NCBI GenBank assembly: GCA_963995525.1
Contig: OZ023208.1
Span: 22,522,120-22,586,119, forward strand
DNA: 64,000 nucleotides
Direction: 5' to 3'
Origin: Escarpia spicata
Lineage: Eukaryota > Annelida > Polychaeta > Sabellida > Siboglinidae
Numbering within the stretch: position 1 is the first letter of the stretch; each line of letters begins with the position of its first letter. Position numbers and translations under genes: made by a program. Positions 1 through 11,852 of the stretch are shown here, in pieces. The notes under the pieces were generated by a model that was given only the letters and a program-made list of their open reading frames with translations, searched no databases and was not told where the DNA came from.

Positions 1-306
1 ATGTACACTTGGAATATACTTTGTGTTGTTGCAGGTGTACACTTGGAATATATATTGTGTTGTTACAGATGTACATTTGGAATATACTTTGTGTTGTTAC
101 AGATGTACACTTGGAATATACTTTGTGTTGTTGCAGATGTACACTTGGAATATACTTTGTGTTGTTGCAGGTGTACACTTGGAATATACTTTGTGTTGTT
201 GCAGGTGTACACTTGGAATATATGTTGTGTTGTTACAGATGTACATTTGGAATATGCTTTGTGTTGTTACAGATGTACACTTGGAATATACTTTGTGTTG
301 TTACAG
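1..306 (+). repeat. 34-bp minisatellite, nine copies of the SPTLC1 acceptor
   Basis: Nine units of exactly 34 bp end at the acceptor of the exon at 307. Each unit starts with a near-copy of the first 13 exon bases (ATGTACAYTTGGA) and ends with TTGTGTTGTTRCAG, the polypyrimidine tract and AG of the real 3' splice site. The array therefore offers nine equivalent acceptors. Because 34 is not a multiple of three and no stop occurs, all three forward frames stay open across it. It may continue upstream of the window. Confidence 0.95.
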
Positions 307-3300
307 ATGTACATTTGGAGGAAGAAGAGAAACTGGCACAGTTTATGGGCACTGAAGAAGCCATTGTTTACTCCTATGGCTTTGCAACTATTGCCAGTGC
401 CATTCCGGCCTACTCCAAAAGGGGTGACGTCATATTCTGGTAGAATGGGTGTTCTAACAAATTACAAACAAAACTGTTGCAGTGATGAGGGTATGTATGG
501 TTGTAGTGATCAAGTTGTGTTCTGGTTGCACTAATCAAGGTGTGTTTAAGTTGCCATCATGAAGGTGTGTTTTGATTGAAGTGATTAGGGTATGTTGGGT
601 TGCTGTGATGACGATGTGTTTTGGTTGCAGTAATGAGAGTGTGTTTGGTTGCAATGACAGGGATGTGTTTTGGTTGCAGTGTCAAGGGTGTGTTTGGTTG
701 CAGTGATAATGGTGTGTTTTGGTTGCAATGACAAGGGTGTGTTTGGTTGTAGTGATGAGGGTGTGGTTGGTAGAAGTGATGAGGGTGTAGTTGGTTGAAG
801 TGATGAGGGTGTGTTTTGGCTGCAGTGATGAGGGTGTTTGGTTGCAGTGATCAGGATGTGTTTGGTTGCAGTGATGAGGGTATATTTGGTTGCAGTGATG
901 AGGCTGTGTTTTGGTTGCAGTGGTGATGACATGTTTGGTTGCAGTGACAGGGGTGTGTTTTGGTTGCAGTGACAAGGTTGTGTTTGGTTGCAGTGATGAG
1001 GTGTGTTGTAATGATGAAGGTATGTTTGGTTGTACTGATAATGCAGTGACGAGAGTATGTTTGGTTGTAGTGATGAGGGTGTGGTTGGTTGAAGTGATGA
1101 GGGTGTGTTTGGTTGCAGTGATTAGGGTGTGTTTGGTTGCAATGATGAGTGTGCGGTTGGTTGAATTATGATGGTGTGTTTGGTTGCAGTGATGAGGGTG
1201 TGTTTGATTGCATTAATGAAGATGCTTTAGTTGCAATAATAATAAGGTAACTTCTTTTACACCTAAATCTTGAGATACCAAGCTCAGATGTGCATCAATA
1301 CAAATCTGTTAGTCAATCTCAGAATCAATAAGCCATATTAAAGACGTCAACAGAAGGATCGATATGCTAGGGAGTTAAGGTGGATACGCAAGTTTATAAA
1401 GTTTTTAAATAATGGCAAAATTATGTAATATTTTCAACTGATCTAACACTAAGAGGGAGCATATTGCAAAGTAGGTGCAGCAACAGAAAATACCCTAGTT
1501 CCAATATTAGTACTGGCTCTAGGAACAAAAAGTAAATCAGAACTAGATGATCGAAGCTGGATAAGCTTTTTTTACAGGGGTAAGCAATTAATATATATGT
1601 TGAAAGTATGTTTTGTTCCTGTGACAAGGTTGTGTTTTGTTGCTGTGACGAGGGTGTGTTTTGTTGCAGTGATGAGGGCGTGTGTTTCGCCATCCAGAAG
1701 GGCATTCAGGCAAGTCGTAGCAAGGTGAAATTATTCCGACACAACGACACAGCGGACCTTGAGAGATTGCTGGCTCTGCATGCCCACGAGGAAAGGAAGG
1801 TTGGTGGTGCTGCTACAGCGGTGTTTATTATTAGAATCTGCTGCAGTGTGGGTACAAACAATCCTTTCAGCGGCTGGTGTCATGAAGCTGTTAAGAACGT
1901 TCTTAACACTAAGATGATGATAAGCAAACAGTAGTTTATGCAAACACATAGCCTAGCTCAGTCAGAACTTGGTGTATAACTTGTGTGTTCTGTCTAGCCT
2001 AGCTTAGTCAGAACTAGGTGTATAACTTGTGTGTTCTGTCTAGCCTAGTTCAGTCAGAACTTGGTGTATAACTTGTGTGTTCTGTCTAGCCTAGCTCAGT
2101 CAGAACTTGGTGTATAACTTGTGTGTTCTGTCTTGCCTAGCTCAGTCAGAACTAGGTGTATAACTTGTGTGTTCTGTCTAGCCTAGTTCAGTCAGAACTA
2201 GGTGTATAACTTGTGTATTCTGTCTAACCTAGCTCAGTCAGAACTAGGTGTATAACTTGTGTGTTCTGTCTAGCCTAGCTCAGTCAGAACTAGGTGTATA
2301 ACCTATGTGTTGTCTGTGACAGGACGTAAAGAAAGCGAGGGTGACCCGTAAGTTCCTCATTGTCGAGGGCCTTTACATAAACTATGGCGACATCTGCCCA
2401 CTTCCCAAACTGGTGAGTATGTTTATCTTCTCTTTATTCACAAAGTAGTTGTTTGTATTTAACTTTGGAATGGGGAGACAAAATGAGCTGGAGATATAAT
2501 TATTGTTGACATTTAGAGTAACAACTATGTCAGTCCCCAATTGTCATAGAGGAGCAGGTGTGTGAGTCATAAAGTGACAGGTGTGTGGGACTTACAGTGA
2601 CAGCCTGACAGGTGTATGGGTGACACAGTGACTAGTCTTTGGGTTATACAGCAACAGGTGTATGGATCATACAGTGACAGGTGTGTGAGTCATACAGTAA
2701 CAATTGTATGTGTCATTCAGTGATAGGTATGTGGGTCATATAATTACATGTGGCATGCGTACACGTATATTCATACATTTGTGCATGAATGCTTTTATTT
2801 GCATGCATCTGTGTACTGCAGATTGTGTAAGTTTATATGCATGCATGTGTGCGTGCTTGTTTAAGTACTCTTTGTTTTTGACTGCAGATGGAACTCAAGT
2901 GGAAGTATAAACTGCGCCTGTTCGTTGATGAGAGTATCTCTTTCGGTACACTCGGCAAAACAGGTAGAGGTGTCACAGAACACTTCAATGTCCCCGTAAG
3001 CTCACTTTCACTATTATTTTGTTATTATTATTACTGGAAATATCATCAATGTTATTTAACTGTAGACCCCACATGACATTTTAAGGAAATTCATTCCAAA
3101 TATGTTTTCAAATGGCATCAACTGAAAGACTTCCGTATAAATGAAAATAAACTCTTATTGTATAACAAACAGACCCATCTTTAAAATTACATATAGCATG
3201 TCACTACCAGTAGATGGCACCACTTATATGAGTAATTAAAGTGCTGTGTAACTGTTTTTGGTTTCAGGCTGTTGGGATAATATGATAATCAGGAAACCTT

Positions 3301-6300
3301 GGCATATGCACCTCATTTCATGGGAAGAGAATTTCCAAATGCTAATATACCCCATTATATGTGTGATTTCTTTATCAAGAATTGTTTTTAATCTGGACAG
3401 ATACATGAAGGACCAGACTGTACGGATTGATTGAGTGCCATTATATGCATATTTTTATTAAATCTCTACCTCACTTGCTTGAACAAAATGCCTTGCCTTT
3501 CCCTTAAGTAATGTCTTATTTTTACATGCTGGCTAATAAAATGGAATGTTTTCTATATTTTCTACATTTCAGATCGATGATGTTGATTTCATATCTGCAT
3601 CATTAGAGAACTCACTCGGATCATTTGGAGGTTTCTGCTGTGGCAAGTCATATGTCATTGACCATCAGGTATGTAACAAGTCATGTCAGCCATCAGTTGT
3701 GTAAGGTGCATCAAGTCATGTCATTGACCATTAGGTATGTAAGATGTAACAAGTCATGTCATTGGCCATCAGTTGTGTAAGATATAACAAGTCATGTCAT
3801 TGCTCATCAGTTGTGTAAGATGTAACAAGTCATGTCATTGACCATCAAGTATGTAACAAGTCATGTCATTAGCCATCAGTTGTGTAAGATGCATCAAGTC
3901 ATGTCATTGACCATCAGGTATATAAGATGTAACAAGTCATGTCATTGGCCATCAGTTGTGTAAGATATAACAAGTCATGTCATTGGCCATCAGTTGTGTA
4001 AGATGTAACAAGTCATGTCACTGACCATCAGGTGTGTAAGATGTAACAAGTCATATCATTGGCCATCAGGTGTGTAAGATGTAACAAGTCATGTCATTGA
4101 CCATCAGGTGTGTAAGATGTAACAGGTCATATCATTGGCCATCAGGTGTGTAATATGTAACAAGTCATGTCATTGGCCATCAGTTGTATAAGATGTAACA
4201 TGTCATTGACCATCAGGTATGTAAGATGTAACAAGTCATGTCATTGGCCATCAGTTGTGTAAGATGTAACAAGTCATGTCATTGGCCATCAGTTGTGTAA
4301 GATGTAGCATGTCACGTCATTGACCATCAGGTATGTAAGATGTAACATTTCATGTCATTGGCCATCAGTTGTGTAAGATGTAACAAGTCATTGACCATCA
4401 GGTGTGTTAGGGATCATCTCAGAACATTGATGTCCGATATGAGACAACATTTCTTTCACTGGCCTGAGCCCCCCACACCCCTCAGATGAAAGTTTGGAAA
4501 CATTGATATGATGATATAAATATAACAGTATCGGTCTCGAAATGTATATATCGATGTCAAATGCCAGACTAAACTACTACTGAACCCCCATCCCCCCAAA
4601 CAAAAGTAATTTTGTCTGATATCGTACATCAACATTCTGAGATGATCCCTAACAAGTCGTGTCACTGACCATCAGAATTGTATACCACTTTACTGTTTAT
4701 TCTACTTGTTTGTATGTATGATTTATACAATTCCAAACTAAACTATCTATCTGCATGTACATAACAAGTTACGTGTCATTGACCACCAGGTGTGTGGCAA
4801 CCCATCATACAAGTAAGAACATTGACTCTGGGGGGATATGTACACATTTAATTGTTTGTGGCAGTGCCATATTGTTGTGACTTGAATGATGCTATGTGCA
4901 ATTGTTGTGATTTGTGCTGCCTGTGTCTGCAGAGGTTGTCGGGCCTGGGATACTGTTTCTCTGCGTCCACGCCACCAATGCTCAGTCAAGCAGCTATTGT
5001 TGCTCTGGACATGCTCAAGAACTCACCAGGTGTGTAAAACAGTAACAGTGTCAGGACGCCTTACAAGACTCCACTTATATCGATCCATCTATTGACAACT
5101 TTAATATGACTTATTGATTCTGAGATTAGCCAACCCTTTTGTATGGAAGCGCCTCTGAGCTTGTTTCCAAGGATTTTGGTGCTAAAGAAGGTATCTCAGT
5201 ATTATTATTGTGGAGGGCTTAGCGCAAAGACTGCCTCTAAGTATGTAATTACTCTGGCCAAAGTCTCTTATGAAAGTTCTTGTCAATGTCATCTATAAAT
5301 TTGTTTCTTTGGCTGTCGGTCTGTTAATGTGATCTGTAAGTATGTTTATTTGGATGTTTATTTGGGCCCATTAGGGTGGTTCGTAAATTTAGACTTTTAA
5401 AAATTTGTCTGGGGGTGAGATCTTAGGGGCTCAGCATTTCAAAAGGTAAGGTAAGATGTAAGTGTTCCACCAACAGCATTTTGTTTTTTTATATCATCGT
5501 AAAGATAATTACGCCAACTACAAATATGTCAATGGATGTATCTAGACATTTTGATTAGTTTTATGTTATTGACGTTTGAAAATCCTGAACACAGGTCTCG
5601 TTAGTATTCAGCAGAGATCAGTATTTTGTTTATATAGAGGCCAAGCTTGTCCTGTAAACTAGACCACTGACCATTTACAATTGATCAATGTGGGCAGGAA
5701 ATTGGGAAGAGTTCAGTTTAAAATGCACTGATTTTGAAAATGGGACGAATTCAACTGATGGGTAGTTGCTGTTGGGTCTATTTTCAATCCCCGTGCAAAG
5801 CTCAACAAGTTAGCTATAATTTCGTATGGAGTGACCTATAAATGCCTGTGTACGTGCAGGAAAGTATGGCACAATAAATGAACATCGCTGGTTTTTCTTT
5901 GTTTGTGGCATGTTATACTTAATTATCTTTGCTAATATTTTATTTTCAGATATGGTTGACCAGCTGCATGAAAACAGTGCATATTTACATGAAAAACTTT
6001 CCAGGTAAGGCTCACAATTGTGTGCTACTTTCCCAAAGCTTTCAACCATGATAACCATCCGTCCAAACCCCATCCATCCATTTATCCAAATCCATTCCTC
6101 CCTATGTCATTAGCATAACATATTTAAGAGAACATCGGAGACCCATTCGCATCAGATATGTCATTAACATAACACATTTAAAGTGGCTTCCTCAGCTTGT
6201 TTGTTCATCGCGAATCCAATTCTTTTATATCCAGATGTGTGAACAGTTTAAGTAATGTGCACAGTCTGTTTTAATAAAAGATATTATAAAAAAATCACTG

Positions 6301-9122
6301 GTTATATCTGGTAGCTGGTAAAAGTCAATTGCTCGTCAGACATTTAGCACCAACTAGTTAAACTTCAACTGTCTTTCCACAAAACTCTTTTCCAGTTCTA
6401 AATTTTTTGATAGTGAAATGCAGTAACTGCCATTGAAATATATTTAAGGCTCAGGCACGTAGTTTCTGCTATTTTCGCCCACATTTTTCTGTAGCATGCA
6501 GAAAAATGTCAATTCAGATTTTACAGAAAAATGTCGATACAGTCTAGTGACAACATCTGGCCAAAAATATTACAAACCTACCTGATAAGTAATTAAATTA
6601 ATTGTATATGTAAGATTTAATAAGTTATACTTTTACGATAGTTTGTATGGCGAGTTCACCAAAACTACATAAAAAGTTGCACGTAAATGTCCTAACATGT
6701 CGCTGTGGATATTAGGTTGGTTTTAGTGTTTGCAAAATTAATTTCAAAAGTGGTGAGCAAAGGTTCGAGTGGAGGAAACAGCTTTAACTCATTAAACCTT
6801 ATGTCATTTTATGACACATGCTCGAAGTACAAGGATAAAATCACCAAAATATCATCTAGTTTTCTGCATTTAACTTTTTGTGTGTTTTGTTTCCTAAAAC
6901 AGCAAGTTGTGCTTGTCTTCAAGATAATTTAATTCCACACAAGATGGCCCTAAATATTTTTGAATCTTTGTCAGTTTATATTTCCAAACAATGCTCATTC
7001 AAAAACTTCCAATACAAAGCCATATCAAAAACTACCCCTAACAGACAGCAGATACACTAAAGAAACCAATGACACAAGTTAGTAAGCGTCAAAGTTAGAA
7101 AAAATGTGTGGCCGCTCAAGGAAATGGGCATCTGGCCACTTTTGGCCATTCAAGGTCTCATGAGTTAACAAAACATTAGAGGCCTGTACACTATAGATAT
7201 GTCACTAGCATAACCAATTTAACATAGCATCTGAGGCCAATTATTTAGTTGTGGTTTGAAGTGACAGCGTTAATGATGGTGCTGTAGGGTGCCGGGTCTC
7301 AGGGTGGTTGCAGACCGCGTCTCACCCGTGCTTCATCTACAACTTGCTGCATCCGACGGAGACCGAGCAGAAGCCACGGCCACACTGAGACGCATTGTGG
7401 AGATGGTGAGTATGGTTAGATTGTGAGTAGGATTAGTTGGCAGGTATGGTTAGATGGTGAGTAGGGTTAGATGGCGAGTATGGTTAGATGGTGAGTAGAG
7501 TTAGATGGGGAGTAGGGTTAGATGGTTAGTAGGGTTAGATGGTGAGTAGGGCTAGATGATGAGTAGGGTTAGATTGTGAGTAAGATTAGATTGCGAGTAC
7601 GGTTAGATGGTGAGTTGGGTTAGATGGCGAGTATGGTTAGATGGTGAGTAGGGTTATGGCGAGTAGGATTAGATGGCGAGTATGGTTAGATGGTGAGTAG
7701 GGTTAGATGGCGAGTATGGTTAGATGGTGAGTAGGGTTATATGGTGAGTAGGATTAGATGGCGAGTATGGTTAGATGGTGAGTGGAGTTAGATGGCGAGT
7801 ATGGTTAGATGGTGTGGAGGGTTAGATGGTGAGTACGGTTAGATGGCGAGTAGAGTTAGATGGCGAGTAGGGTTAGATGGTGAGTAGGGCTAGATGGCGA
7901 GTAGGGTTAGATGTCGAGTATGGTTAGATGGTCAGTAGGGTTAGCCATAAGTCTCACTCTGTTGAAATCAGGAATAAGACAGAACATACAGTTTGAGATA
8001 AGGGTTAGGGTAACCACATAAACGATAACTGTATCAACATTCCAATTTTTATTACAAACCAAGCATTTTTTATTATGGTCCAAGATATTTTGTCAATGAA
8101 GTTGTAAACCTTCTGTGGACTGTCCTTCACCTTTGACCTGCAGGCAGAAGAGGAGGGAGTGGCACTGGTTGTGGCCAGCTACTTGGAGAAAGACGAACGT
8201 CACCTACCACCCCCAAGGTAAGTCACCCGTCTTCCCCAAGGTTGTTCACCTTCACCTGTCTTCTCCAACGTGGTTCACCTGTATCCCCCAAGGTGGCTCA
8301 CCTGTCGCCTATCTCCCCCAAGGTGGTTCACCTGTCTCCCCAAAGTGGTTCACCTGTCACCCGTCTCCCCCAAGGTGGTTCACCGCTCACATGTGTCCCC
8401 CAAGGTGGTTCATCTGTCACCTGTCTCCTCCAAGGTGGCTCATCTGTCACCTGTCTCCTCCAAGGTGGCTCACCTGTCTTCCCCAAGGTGGCTCACCTAT
8501 CACCCATCTTCCCAATGTGTGTCAAATGTTTCAGTATACATGACTACATTACACGTGGTTGTAAGACTTATTTCAGTATACATATGGCTGTAAGAGTAGA
8601 GTTGTTTCAGTATATGTATGGTTGTTGTTTCAGTATACATGTGGTTGTTGTTTCAGTATACATGTGGTTGTTGTTTCAGTGTATGTTTAATTGTTGTTTC
8701 AGTATATATATGGTTGTTGTTTCAGTATGCATGTGGCTGTTTCAATATACATGTGGTTGTTGTTTCAGTATACGTGTGGCTGTTGTTTCAGTATACATGT
8801 GGCTGTTGTTTCAGTATGCATGTTGTTGTTTCAGTATGTGTGGCTGTTGGTTCAGTATGCGTGTGGTTGTTTCAGTATAAGTGTGGCTATTGTTTCAGTA
8901 TAAGTGTGGCTGTTGTTTCAGTACACATGTGGCTGTTGTTTCAGTATGTGTGTGGTTGTTTCAGCATAAGTGTGGCTATTGTTTCAGTATACGTGTGGCT
9001 GTTGTTTCAGTATACGTGTGGCAGTGAACTGTGACTTGGATGAAAAAGAGATGGACAGAGTAGTGGAGGTTATCGACCATGCTTGCCTCGCATCACAAAG
9101 CCGTGCATCATCGAACAATTAG
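307..9122 (+). CDS. SPTLC1: Serine palmitoyltransferase long chain base subunit 1 (partial, 5' missing)
   Basis: LCB1 subunit of the ER enzyme that condenses serine with palmitoyl-CoA, the first step of sphingolipid synthesis. Ten exons join with consistent phase and GT-AG signals: 307-439, 1670-1799, 2323-2412, 2888-2995, 3573-3668, 4933-5029, 5950-6004, 7288-7405, 8144-8217, 9011-9122 (stop TAG 9120-9122). They encode 337 residues, against about 331 for human SPTLC1 from Asp143 on; the N-terminal membrane segment lies outside the window. Diagnostic blocks are [58 protein letters not shown] and GYCFSAS. Where catalytic paralogues (SPTLC2 type) carry the PLP lysine this protein has Asn ([10 protein letters not shown]), as expected for the non-catalytic LCB1 partner. 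Known of the family: it works as a heterodimer with SPTLC2/3. Seven of its introns carry minisatellites. Identification is secure; exon edges are from sequence reading only. Confidence 0.95.
470..1669 (+). repeat. ~24-bp minisatellite copying the acceptor of the SPTLC1 exon at 1670
   Basis: Degenerate 23-24 bp units of the type TTTGGTTGCAGTGATGAGGG fill 470-1235. They are copies of the junction TTTTGTTGCAG|TGATGAGGGCG at 1670. Two or three more units lie directly against the exon (about 1600-1669). The 1236-1600 stretch between them is non-repetitive intron in which I recognise nothing. Confidence 0.9.
1949..2312 (+). repeat. 46-bp minisatellite abutting the SPTLC1 acceptor at 2323
   Basis: About eight units of 46 bp (CCTAGCTCAGTCAGAAC then TTGGTGTATAACTTGTG and TGTTCTGTCTAG). 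The last unit grades into the real acceptor region GTGTATAACCTATGTG followed by TTGTCTGTGACAG. Each unit thus carries a possible branch-point (TATAAC), a T-rich tract and an AG, but no exon bases. Confidence 0.85.
2540..2725 (+). repeat. ~24-bp minisatellite in SPTLC1 intron
   Basis: Degenerate units such as GTGACAGGTGTGTGAGTCAT lie between the exons ending at 2412 and starting at 2888. I see no clear similarity to either flanking splice junction. The unit resembles the acceptor of the previous exon (GTGACAG|GAC) only over seven bases. Confidence 0.7.
3640..4800 (+). repeat. 38-bp minisatellite copying the donor of the SPTLC1 exon ending 3668
   Basis: Roughly two dozen units of about 38 bp begin at the exon edge. 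Each holds the last 17 exon bases and the donor, TGTCATTGACCATCAG|GTAT, followed by GTAAGATGTAACAAG. Many units read GGCCATCAGTTGTG, which destroys the GT-after-AG donor; others keep CAG|GTGTGT. A MITE interrupts the array at 4410-4649 and the repeats resume at about 4650. Confidence 0.92.
4410..4649. mobile_element. MITE with ~40-bp terminal inverted repeats and TA target duplication
   Basis: The ends GGGATCATCTCAGAA and its reverse complement are perfect over 15 bp, and similarity continues to about 40 bp (TGATGTMCGATATSAGACAA). TA flanks both ends (4408-4409 and 4650-4651), the target choice of Tc1/mariner-type elements. There is no coding capacity in 240 bp. A second copy lies at 55679-55912. 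It is inserted inside the minisatellite, so the array is older than this insertion. Confidence 0.88.
5030..7287 (+). other. Two SPTLC1 introns without recognisable features
   Basis: These introns surround the 55-nt exon at 5950-6004. They are AT-rich with no tandem array, no terminal inverted repeats and no credible coding sequence. I see nothing to annotate beyond normal splice signals (GTGTGT/CAG and GTAAGG/TAG). Confidence 0.6.
7406..7960 (+). repeat. 17-bp minisatellite copying the donor of the SPTLC1 exon ending 7405
   Basis: About 30 units of GATGGTGAGTAGGGTTA start at the exon edge, which reads GTGGAGATG|GTGAGTATGG. Every GATG|GTGAGT unit is a consensus-strength 5' splice site, so the intron begins with a ladder of donors spaced 17 bp apart. 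Confidence 0.95.
8218..8520 (+). repeat. ~23-bp minisatellite copying the donor of the SPTLC1 exon ending 8217
   Basis: Units such as CCCCCAAGGTGGTTCACCTG follow the exon end CCACCCCCAAG|GTAAGTCACC. They keep AAG|GT but lose the strong GTAAGT, so they would be weaker donors than the authentic one. Confidence 0.9.
8525..9010 (+). repeat. ~23-bp minisatellite copying the acceptor of the last SPTLC1 exon
   Basis: Some 20 units of TATACATGTGGTTGTTGTTTCAG approach the exon at 9011, whose junction is TTGTTTCAG|TATACGTGTGGC. Each unit has an 11-base match to the exon start behind a usable acceptor. With the donor array at 8218-8520, the intron consists almost wholly of copies of its two borders. 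Confidence 0.94.
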
Positions 9123-9250
9123 GCTATCCACCAGGTGGTTAGATGAGCTCCCATTGTGACATGATAGAAAACGTGTACAGTTAGTAATGTGACTCAATGT
9201 GTCTCACAAAAGAACATTTGTCATGTATTGCAACACCACCCTTTAGTTTG

Positions 9251-9256
9251 ATTAAA
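9251..9256 (+). promoter_or_regulatory. Candidate SPTLC1 polyadenylation signal
   Basis: ATTAAA, the commonest variant of the metazoan poly(A) hexamer, lies about 130 nt after the SPTLC1 stop. No cDNA evidence is available, so this is positional inference. Confidence 0.4.
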
Positions 9257-9663
9257 GTCACAAGTGAGTTTCTGTGTAATCAACCACTGGTCATCTGTAT
9301 AGGCACAGAGATAATGTTTAATGATTTCTTGTGGACGTGTCACAAAATAACGAAACCATTATAATTTTCTGTGAAATGTCTGTATTGGTATTGTGTACAA
9401 TATAGTTTTTAAACGAGATTCTTTATTGTATTTGGATGATACAAGGCATTGGGTATAAGGCAAAACTACAGGTACACATGCGTGAATGTATGGATCATGA
9501 GTGAATCAGGACGGTATTGTATAGAAGCCTTACAGAGCCATTAAAGAATACATCTTGGATGATGATCAAATATCTTTCCTCTGATGAGGGAATTGATAGA
9601 ATGGATTATAAATTATAATAAAACATACTAAATCCTGCTGTTGATCGCACTGTGTACCTGGGT

Positions 9664-9875
9664 TTTATGTTCACGCGTACTAGGGTGCTAATGCGTACTA
9701 CTAGGGTGCTGATGCAAACTACAAGGGTGTTGATGTGTACTACTAGGGTGCTGATGCATACTACTAGGGTGCTGATGCATACTACTAGGGTGCTAATGCG
9801 TACTACTAGGGTGCTGATGCATTCTACTAGGGTGCTGATGCATACTACTAGAGTGCTCATGTGCATTAGGGAGCC
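9664..9875. repeat. 21-bp minisatellite
   Basis: About ten units of TACTACTAGGGTGCTGATGCA. It is intergenic and not derived from a recognisable splice junction. Confidence 0.9.
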
Positions 9876-11189
9876 GATTGTTAGGTTACAATAAGCCGTG
9901 CCTTGCATTAGGGATAGAATACTGATGATAAAAATTGTGAATTTGTTATTGTATAATATACTTTGATACTAAAGAGTTTAACTTGTGTTATTGTGTGGTT
10001 TGTGAATATATTTGCAGTGCATTTATGAATGCATAAACACTGTTTTAATGCAATTTGGTCTTGCCAGTCAACTTTATCAGTGATTTTCTCAGTTTCATAC
10101 ATTTCTCATAAAAAACGCTAAAAATGTAATACTGGAAAAGATATTGCAATGACATTTTGTGTATGTCTTCCTCTCAGTCGCATCTTCAAAATAATGGGAG
10201 GTTTTCTAAGATATTTTCTGAAATATTCACTTTGCTAGAGTTTTGCAAAAAGATGCAGAAAAGTAGGACACAAATACTTAATCTTATTTGTTTCTAAGAA
10301 AGCCCCCATTATTTTATTTATAATGTAATCATCATATTTTGCTTAATTTGATAGGCATAACTATAATATTTACAGACAATAATTTGAAACTGCCTCTTAA
10401 TTTTTTTCTGCAATGGTAAATTCAAGTACCATGACAATCATGTTTATATTTTTGTGAAATTTCACCACATACACTACAATTTGATTGCTGAGTTTGTGAT
10501 CTTTCAAAAAATTTATAGGTTTACATATGTGACACATAACATCATATGTGAATTACTCAACCAATTAAATGTTACAACTACAAATTTTTTAAATGGTATA
10601 TTTTGTGCCACTCTTTATCCTTTACTATTTCATGTCAATGTTATTATTTTGATAATTTGTTGTATTAATGTAAAACATCAGATTATACTGAACAGTTAAT
10701 TTTTATTGAGTGTATTTCTGTTTAAACACATCCTAACAATTGTAATTACATTGTACAGACTTTCACCTCTTTTTGAGTACCGGTAGGCTTTGTCAGTACA
10801 TATAGTGTCCCAGTCAGATGTCATCATATACACATGATACCACTGCCACAGCAATACCAAGTGCGGAATCCAGAGAGAGTAGTACGGGGGGCCCAAACCT
10901 CCAACTGCACTCCGTTGAGGCTCCTCAAAATCCCTGGTGGCTGAACCACCTTCATATTGGGTGGGCTTGGCCGGAGCTTCAGCACGACTCTGCTGTCGTC
11001 AGATTCTGACATTTGAAGACAGGTAGGGGGTGTTGTTGAAAATTGTTTGCGGCAACGTTTACGATTTTGGGGGCCCATTCAACAGGTTATGGGGGGGGCA
11101 CTCTAATGCATGGCCAAATTCTAAAGGTTTAGGCTTGGCCCTCCTGGACTGGCCTATGAATACCATGTACCTCACCAAAGCACCACTAT

Positions 11190-11700
11190 CACAGGCACAT
11201 CACTGTCACAGCCACAACACTGTCACAGCTACAGCAGCCACAATACTGTCACAACCACAACACTGTCACAGCTACAGCAGTCACAGTACTGTCACAACCA
11301 CAACACTGTCACAGCTACAGCAGCCACAGTACTGTCACAACCACAACACTGTCACAGCTACAGCAGTCACAGTACTGTCACAACCACAACACTGTCACAG
11401 CTACAGCAGTCACAGTACTGTCACAACCTCAACACTCACAGCTACAGCAGCCACAGTACTGTCACAACCACAACACTGTCACAGCTACAGCAGTCACAGT
11501 ACTGTCACAACCTCAACACTCACAGCTACAGCAGTCACAGTACTGTCACAACCTCAACACTCACAGCTACAGCAGCCACAGTACTGTCACAACCTCAACA
11601 CTCACAGCTACAGCAGCCACAGTACTGTCACAACCTCAACACTCACAGCTACAGCAGCCACAGTACTGTCAAAGCCACAACACTGTCTCAACACGATCAC
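11190..11700. repeat. 41/43-bp minisatellite 3' of PARS2
   Basis: About twelve units combine CACAGCTACAGCAGYCACAG with TACTGTCACAACCWCAAC. A 41-bp variant (CAACACTCACAGC) replaces the 43-bp form (CAACACTGTCACAGC) in the second half. It lies just downstream of the PARS2 stop on the antisense side. Confidence 0.9.
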
Positions 11701-11852
11701 AGGTCTAGGTTCTTACAATCTGTCCATGACATTACAGGCAATAACAGTTTGTTTCCGTATGTTGGACTTGGCAACACTTGACACCACTAAAACAAGTGGT
11801 GACACCTTCATGTGGTCATCTGTGTCACCGGGTATGTGGTCATCGTATGTAG

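Larger units (their letters stand above)
9123..11852. other. Convergent intergenic region SPTLC1/PARS2
   Basis: The 3' ends of the two genes face each other. The interval holds a 21-bp minisatellite (9664-9875), AT-rich DNA without features (9900-10750), unclassified DNA (10750-11190) and a 41/43-bp minisatellite (11190-11700). I see no additional gene. Confidence 0.7.

Noticed and set aside
585..975. Minus-strand frames rich in HHCNQT repeats
   Set aside because: Antisense of the 24-bp acceptor repeat in SPTLC1.
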